Assembly (NCBI GenBank): GCA_002383665.1
Contig: DFZI01000017.1
Location: forward strand, 576-20,528
Source of the DNA: Dehalococcoidia bacterium UBA4060
GTDB lineage: Bacteria > Chloroflexota > Dehalococcoidia > GIF9 > UBA5629
Direction of reading: 5' to 3'
DNA: 19,953 bases
Positions 15,542 through 19,953 of the stretch are shown here, piece after piece. The notes under the pieces are model-generated. The model searched no databases. It was not told the DNA's origin and saw nothing but the letters and a program-made list of their open reading frames with translations. Made by a program: the position numbers and the translations under genes. Position 1 is the stretch's first letter; each line of letters starts with the position of its first letter.

Positions 15542-16120
15542 ATTTTAACAAGAGAGGCTATCCTGGAAGCTGCTGTAAGTTTGCTGGACAAAGCCGATGG
15601 ATTTTCACAGCTGCAAATTCGTGATATCGCCCGGGCTGCTGGCGTAAGTGATGGCTCACCCCATTATTATTTTGGCAGCAAGGATAACCTGGTAAACGAA
15701 GCCATATACAGCCTGGCCGACAGGTGGTTACAATGGTGGTTTCAATTCAATGACAACATCGAACTGCCCGCTGAACAGAGAATACGTTTGCTGGTCAAGC
15801 ACCTGGGGAACTACTATGCAGCCCATCCAAATGTAGTCAAGATATCGCTGCAAAATGACCTGTTTATGAATTTCAAGGATTCGGTAAGGGAGCGCTTTGT
15901 GATGGAGGTGCTGATGCCTCTGGCCAGGGCAGCAATACCACGAAAGAGTGATGAGGACATTAAAGCCGTAGCATACACTCTTTCAGACGCGTTTGACTTC
16001 GCTTTTTTACGGGCATTATCAAAGCATCCTGATAACAGCTTTGACTTCTTTCACAAGCCGAGCGGGGACAGGTACATTGACAGGTTAATAGACTATTCGA
16101 TTAAGCTGCTCACTTCGTGA
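15542..16120 (+). CDS. TetR-family transcriptional regulator, start codon non-standard or lost
   Basis: The protein has the TetR N-terminal helix-turn-helix: TREAILEAAVSLLDKADGF is helix 1 and IRDIARAAGVSDGSPHYYFG (residues about 27-46) is the recognition region, followed by SKDNLVNEA. The C-terminal ligand and dimer domain runs to residue 192. The first common start, TTG at 15581, would remove helix 1 and cannot be right. Upstream the frame is open only to a TGA at 15533-15535 and contains no ATG, GTG or TTG before helix 1. The nearest initiator-like codon is ATT at 15542, giving I-L-T-R-E-A. Either ATT starts it (as known for a few genes such as infC), or the start has been lost. It probably regulates the divergent DUF1214-DUF1254 pair. 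Confidence 0.7.
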   Translation: MLTREAILEAAVSLLDKADGFSQLQIRDIARAAGVSDGSPHYYFGSKDNLVNEAIYSLADRWLQWWFQFNDNIELPAEQRIRLLVKHLGNYYAAHPNVVKISLQNDLFMNFKDSVRERFVMEVLMPLARAAIPRKSDEDIKAVAYTLSDAFDFAFLRALSKHPDNSFDFFHKPSGDRYIDRLIDYSIKLLTS

Positions 16121-16214
16121 TTAGCTCGATTCCTGACGGGTGAAAATGCCAAGGCTATCTGCTGCTGGCACAGGATTGCATATAGGATATCATTCAATTT
16201 AGTTCCCGGGTACA

Positions 16215-16910
16215 TCAGTTGCCGCAGCAGAATACATTGAAGTTGACCCTTCCCTTTGCCTCGTTCCCACTCTCGTCCGCAACTATCACGTCAAGCGTGT
16301 AATCGCCTCCTGCGCCAGGGGCAATCCAGGTAACTATGCTGGCAGTGCCGTCGTCAAGCCCCTTGGCCTGAAGTTTGCCGGCAGAGGTGGTCCATTTATA
16401 TATCAGTTTTTTGCCCTCGGCGCCTTCAACCCGGCATTCAACCGGCGAAGAAGTCCAGATCCGGATCCTTTTGGCAGCAGTGACAACTTCCTGTGAGGGC
16501 AAGGTCAGGTTAAGCACCACCGGCGCATCCGGAGTTATCGTGCCGTCGGCGTTCATACTTACCCTGACCTCCTTGGTCACCGAGGTCTCCAATCCTTTGC
16601 TGTCCGTGACCGTGACGGTTATATTGTATTTTCCCATCTTATCAGGAGCTACCCAGGTTATTTTGTCGCCCTCGCCCCTGATGGTGCCGTTGTCAGCCGT
16701 CCACCTGTATGTGAGCTCATCTCCGTCAGGATCGGATGCCAGGCATGCCACCTGGTCTTCGGTGCCCGGAGACCAGTCGGTGGAGCCGGCGATCTGTGAT
16801 ATTACAGGAGGGCGGTTTGGCCTGGGTGCCGGGCTTGAACAGGATAGCACCGCAGTTGCGACTGCCATTGCTGTGACGATAAAAACAATTCTGTATAACT
16901 TCATTTTCAA
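16215..16910 (-). CDS. Ig/PKD-like lipoprotein with C-terminal Cys-Cys (paralogue A)
   Basis: A 231-residue predicted lipoprotein with signal peptide and lipobox VLSC (Cys24). It has two PKD/Ig-like domains. The first (about 35-118) carries ACLASDPDGDELTYRWTADN, then WVAPDKMGKYNITVTVTDS; the second (about 130-227) carries ECRVEG, LIYKWTTSAGKL, then TWIAPGAGGDYTLDVIVADE. Each domain has one Cys (Cys56, Cys159), and the chain ends in a vicinal Cys228-Cys229. AAAGGAA lies before the ATG. It lies 24 bases downstream of a paralogue with the same architecture. There is no catalytic motif; a cell-surface structural or binding role is inferred from the fold. Confidence 0.82.
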   Translation of the reverse strand: MKMKLYRIVFIVTAMAVATAVLSCSSPAPRPNRPPVISQIAGSTDWSPGTEDQVACLASDPDGDELTYRWTADNGTIRGEGDKITWVAPDKMGKYNITVTVTDSKGLETSVTKEVRVSMNADGTITPDAPVVLNLTLPSQEVVTAAKRIRIWTSSPVECRVEGAEGKKLIYKWTTSAGKLQAKGLDDGTASIVTWIAPGAGGDYTLDVIVADESGNEAKGRVNFNVFCCGN

Positions 16911-16934
16911 ATTCCTTTCAACTTGTAGTAGAGG

Positions 16935-17738
16935 CTACGGGTCCCGGCAGCAAAGTACTTCTATAACTACCTCACCTTTAGTCTGCCTGCCTTCTTTATC
17001 GGTAACCACGACACTCACCGTATATGATCCTGCCTGGCCGGGAGCAATCCATCCGGCTCTGCTCGACTTACCCTCAGTTATGCCGTCTCCCAGGAGCCTG
17101 CCGGACGGGGAGGCCCATGTATAAGTAAGGTCTGCCGGGTCGGTGCCTTCAACGACGCACTGTATCTCGGCGGTCGTGTATGAGCGCAACCGGCTTTGTA
17201 CGCTCACGGTATCACTGGAAGTCAGGGACAGGTTTAAGTATATGGTTTTATCTGCAGTCTTATTATGGTAAGGGTCATCAGTTACCTTAAACTTCTTGTT
17301 ATAAGTGACTTCTTCACCCCTGTTGCTGATCACTTTAACCGTGACGCTGTAATCTCCCAGCGTATCGGGGGCCGTCCATGACACGGTCTTGCCTTCGCCT
17401 TCGATGCTGCCTTTCTCCGCTGACCATACATATGTAAGGCCGTTTTCCTCTGAGCCTTCCATAGCACAGATAAGAGAGCTCTCTTCAGAGGGCTTCCATT
17501 CACGTTTTCCCACTATATCGATAACTTTTAATGTCTCGGTGATCTGTGGGCTTTTGTTAGCCTGCTCCGTGGATTGTGATGCTGTGCATGAGGCTGTAAG
17601 TGCCGCCGTTACCATAAAAAGCAACGTAATCAATGTCCTGGTAATAGTGTGTGCGGTATAATTCATAGTTTTTCCATTCATATTATCATGTTTAATCGAC
17701 ATTAAACGACCTGCCTGAACTGGCAGAGGCAAGTTCAT
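16935..17738 (-). CDS. Ig/PKD-like lipoprotein with C-terminal Cys-Cys (paralogue B)
   Basis: The open frame is 267 codons, but the first 24 are doubtful. The Met at codon 25 (ATG at 17666, MNYTAHTIT) gives a normal signal peptide with lipobox TASC (Cys51 in the long numbering), and a weak GGA lies seven bases upstream. Two Ig-like domains follow: CAMEGSEENGLTYVWSAEKG with SWTAPDTLGDYSVTVKVI, and CVVEGTDPADLTYTWASPSG with GWIAPGQAGSYTVSVVV. The Cys residues at 91 and 194 and the terminal Cys263-Cys264 match those of paralogue A. It lies immediately upstream of A on the same strand, so a tandem duplication and shared transcript are likely. An inverted repeat (17690-17707) lies upstream of the probable start. 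Function unknown. Confidence 0.8.
   Translation of the reverse strand: MNLPLPVQAGRLMSIKHDNMNGKTMNYTAHTITRTLITLLFMVTAALTASCTASQSTEQANKSPQITETLKVIDIVGKREWKPSEESSLICAMEGSEENGLTYVWSAEKGSIEGEGKTVSWTAPDTLGDYSVTVKVISNRGEEVTYNKKFKVTDDPYHNKTADKTIYLNLSLTSSDTVSVQSRLRSYTTAEIQCVVEGTDPADLTYTWASPSGRLLGDGITEGKSSRAGWIAPGQAGSYTVSVVVTDKEGRQTKGEVVIEVLCCRDP
17690..17707. promoter_or_regulatory. Inverted repeat, possible operator upstream of lipoprotein B
   Basis: GTTTAAT-CGAC-ATTAAAC is a perfect 7-base inverted repeat with a 4-base spacer. On the minus strand it lies just upstream of a GATAAT (17687-17682), in the position of a promoter spacer, for the probable start at 17666. A second inverted repeat, CTGCC (17711-17715) and GGCAG (17722-17726), follows. 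Confidence 0.45.
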
Positions 17739-17882
17739 CTTAATTTTTCTAAATATTATATAATGTTACACTGCTTTAATTAAATTTCTGCATGTTCAGC
17801 AGGGCAGTTTCGTTTCGGATAAGAGATCATACTATGCAGCAGGCCTGTTTACGGCATCAAGTTGGATGAAGGAGATCTAAAC

Positions 17883-19341
17883 ATGGATAGAAGCCGCTAT
17901 CAAGAAATGGATGATATTTTCCACCCTCGAAACCTGGCTATTATCGGTGCCTCTCCTACCTCGGATATTGCCACACTGGCGCATATAACGACTAACATCA
18001 AAGACAGGCTGTACCCGGTGAATCCCAAGTACACTGAGATATTTGGCAGAAAATGCTATCCCGGCATACTCGATGTGCCGGAGCCGGTCGATTACGCAAT
18101 TTTAAGCGTCAATGCTGCGGTGGTGCCGGGTGTTTTATCAATGATTGCATTAAAAAGGGCGTAAAGGCCGCACATATTTATAGCGCAGGATTTTCGGAGA
18201 CGGGCCTCAAGGAGGGTATTGAGCTTGAAAGCCGGCTGAGGGAGATTGCCGCCGGCAGGATCAGACTGATCGGCCCTAACTGCTTCGGCATTTATTGCCC
18301 GGAATCAGGCCTGGCTATAATCCCGGAATCATCGCAGGAGCCAGGTAACGTCGGCGTGATAGCACAAAGCGGCAGTGTGGCGGAGTCATTTTCATACTAT
18401 GGAAGGATCAAGAACCTGCGCTTCAGCAAGGTGGTAAGTTATGGTAATGCAATCGACCTTGATTGCCCGGATTTTTTGGAGTATATGGCTGATGACCCGA
18501 AGACCAGCGTTATTGCTATTTATATAGAGGGCAGCAGAGATGGGAAACGTCTGCGCGCAGCCCTCGAATATGCTACGGCTAAAAAACCTGTAGTGGCTAT
18601 CAAAGGGGGGTTGACCGATAACGGTAACAGGGTTGCCAGATCACATACCGGCCAGATGACGGGGACTCCACAGGTCTGGCGGTCTCTGTTTAAACAGTGT
18701 GGGGTGACCCAGGTGACCAGTTTCGATGATCTGGTCAATACAGTGATGGCGTTCAGCCATTCCCTGCTGCCGCGGGGCAAAAGGGTGGGCTTGATCAGCA
18801 ACTCGGGTGGGTTCAGCGTTATCCAGACCGACCTGTGTGCGGATGAGGGGCTGGTGATGCCTAAGTTTTCGGATGAAACGATAGCCAAACTCCGGTAGTT
18901 GGTGCCTGTAGCCGGCACCAGCATCGGTAACCCGCTTGACGCCTGGCCTGTTTATTACAAGGTGCGGGAAAACGGTGGGAACCTGGGAGATATTATTAAT
19001 ACCATTGCAGAGGATAAGAATATAGACACGCTTGTTGTACAATTTGACCAGTTCCGCTATATCAGGCGTATGTTTAGGACAGGTCGGGGGCCCATGTGAA
19101 AATATTGACCGATGTAATCTTGAAAGGGGCTACGGAAGTGCGATCAAATCTGGGCAAGCCTGTATTCTTCAGTGTTATACTCGACCCGTTTTCCGAGGAT
19201 GCCGATGAGCGTAAATATTGTCTGATGATGAAAGCAGATCTTGAAAAAGAAGGGTTCCCGGTCTATCCTGCCCTGGATGTCACCATGAGATCAGTGGCCA
19301 GACTTTATCAATATGCTGTAAGGACGGGCGAAGCCGGTTAG
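17883..19341 (+). pseudogene. Acyl-CoA synthetase (ADP-forming) alpha region, broken by two frameshifts and one stop
   Basis: Three reading frames together spell the alpha part of an ADP-forming acyl-CoA synthetase. The first (from ATG 17883, AAGGAG eight bases upstream) has the CoA-binding Rossmann start (LAIIGASP) and ends at 18164. The second takes over before 18150 with KKGVKAAHIYSAGFSETG, the phospho-His motif RSHTG (His codon 18644-18646) and GLISNSGGFSVI. An amber codon (18896-18898) interrupts KLR-x-LVPVAGTSIGNPLD. After 19096 a third frame continues with KILTDVILKG to 19341. One extra T in the 18133-18136 run and one extra base in the 19086-19093 G/C run would restore the frame, but not the amber codon. 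No ATP-grasp beta domain follows. A true pseudogene and assembly errors are both possible. Confidence 0.85.
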
Positions 19342-19395
19342 ACTCAGTATAGAGCGGAAGTGACATTAGTCGTATATTTGTATTAGTAGTGGGTA

Positions 19396-19411
19396 TATAA
19401 TTCGTTTGAAT
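19396..19411 (+). promoter_or_regulatory. -10 box and dyad before the rubrerythrin gene
   Basis: TATAAT (19396-19401) is a consensus -10 box, 32 bases before the start at 19434; no good -35 box is seen. ATTC (19400-19403) and GAAT (19408-19411) make a small inverted repeat that continues imperfectly into TATATA on both sides, a possible operator. The gap 19342-19433 holds nothing else I can support. Confidence 0.4.
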
Positions 19412-19433
19412 ATATAAATCAGGAGGATGGATG

Positions 19434-19953
19434 ATGGCAAAATCAGTCAAAGGAACAAAGACCGAGAAAAATTTGCTGGCAGCATTTGCCGGTGAGTCAC
19501 AGGCGAGGAACCGGTATACTTATTTTGCAAGCCAGGCGCGTAAGGAGGGGTACGAGCAGATCGCCAATATCTTCGATGAGACCGCTTTAAATGAGAAGGA
19601 ACATGCCAAGGTTTTTTTTAAATACCTTGAGGGTGGTGATGTCGAGATCGTGGCCGCATATCCGGCAGGGATGATCAAGGATACCCAGTCCAACCTGGAG
19701 GCTGCTGCCGCGGGCGAGAAAATGGAATGGACGACTATTTATGCCAACTTTGGCAAAGTAGCCAGGGAAGAAGGTTTCGAAGAGATCGCTGTTTCATTTG
19801 AGCAGATCTCCAAGGTTGAAATGTTCCATGAGGCAAGGTACCGGAAGCTTATTGCCAATATGAAAAACGGTGAAGTGTTCAAAAAGAAAGCCAAGGTCAA
19901 ATGGCATTGCACCAATTGTGGCTATATTTATGAGGGCGATGAGGCTCCCCGAG
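19434..19953 (+). CDS. rbr: Rubrerythrin (C-terminal end outside window)
   Basis: The first 173 codons of a rubrerythrin, which reduces hydrogen peroxide to water in anaerobes with electrons from a rubredoxin or reductase. The four-helix diiron domain shows its ligands in AGESQARNRY (Glu21), NEKEH (Glu54, His57), AGEKMEW (Glu95) and VEMFHE (Glu129, His132). The rubredoxin-like domain begins with WHCTNCGYIYEG (Cys159, Cys162); its second Cys pair lies beyond the edge. Two ATGs are adjacent, at 19431 and 19434; AGGAGG (19421-19426) is better spaced from the second. A -10 box with a small dyad lies upstream. It follows the broken synthetase but has its own promoter-like sequence, so is probably a separate unit. 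Confidence 0.95.
   Translation, partial: MAKSVKGTKTEKNLLAAFAGESQARNRYTYFASQARKEGYEQIANIFDETALNEKEHAKVFFKYLEGGDVEIVAAYPAGMIKDTQSNLEAAAAGEKMEWTTIYANFGKVAREEGFEEIAVSFEQISKVEMFHEARYRKLIANMKNGEVFKKKAKVKWHCTNCGYIYEGDEAPR

Noticed and set aside
16143..16170. Possible terminator between the TetR and lipoprotein A genes (TGCCA and TGGCA).
   Set aside because: The stem is only five bases with a loop of about 14 and no T run follows.
16375..17124. A 249-codon open frame on plus across both lipoprotein genes.
   Set aside because: It spans two recognisable minus-strand genes and their gap, and its composition is that of reverse-translated Ig-like strands.
17834..17869. A 12-codon upstream frame (Met-Gln-Gln-Ala-Cys...) ending just before the synthetase ribosome-binding site.
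   Set aside because: It has only a weak ribosome-binding site and no rare-codon run or hairpin pair that would make it a leader peptide.
18896..18898. Amber codon inside the synthetase as possible pyrrolysine or readthrough site.
   Set aside because: TAG ends several intact genes here (icmF, transglutaminase, PPOX), and the same gene has two frameshifts, so ordinary decay or error is simpler.

Overview
The window suggests a strict anaerobe of moderate GC content with a dense chromosome-type layout. The oxygen-sensitive glycyl radical enzyme and its activase, the B12-dependent acyl-CoA mutase, the ADP-forming type of acyl-CoA synthetase and the rubrerythrin all fit anaerobic life on organic and fatty acids. 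Short Ig/PKD-fold lipoproteins and the mix of acyl-CoA genes remind me of Chloroflexota (Dehalococcoidia-like lineages). That is an impression only; the sequence holds no rRNA or marker gene that settles it. I see no mobile element, phage gene, tRNA, rRNA or CRISPR array.

Layout. 1-443 (-): 5' part of a lipoprotein gene running off the left edge. 564-1379 (+): alpha/beta hydrolase. 5805-1387 (-): a compact three-gene unit of glycyl radical enzyme, radical-SAM activase and an FMN split-barrel-like (PPOX-family) protein. 5954-8132 (+): translationally coupled MtaB-type tRNA methylthiotransferase, DUF167/YggU protein and transglutaminase-like protein. 9045-8140 (-): lipoprotein with three Ig-like repeats. 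9272-13910 (+): acyl-CoA dehydrogenase and a fused IcmF-type acyl-CoA mutase, each probably with its own transcription signals. 15522-13970 (-): DUF1214 and DUF1254 two-gene unit, divergent from a TetR-family regulator (about 15542-16120, +) that has no standard start codon. 17738-16215 (-): tandem paralogous lipoproteins. 17883-19341 (+): acyl-CoA synthetase alpha region broken by two frameshifts and an amber codon. 19434-19953 (+): rubrerythrin, running off the right edge.

How they work together. The dehydrogenase and the mutase probably act on short straight and branched acyl-CoAs; the mutase has the Phe and Gln active-site signature of isobutyryl-/butyryl-CoA mutases. The damaged synthetase would have belonged to the same acyl-CoA economy. 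The glycyl radical enzyme has the Cys-x-Glu active-site motif found in decarboxylases and eliminases of its superfamily, but its substrate is unknown, and its operon partner of the PPOX fold makes it the best candidate for new biochemistry here. Its promoter overlaps that of the tRNA-modification operon on the opposite strand. Some genes (lipoprotein at 443, MtaB, perhaps the lipoprotein at 9045) have a -10-like box so close to the start codon that their mRNAs may be leaderless.
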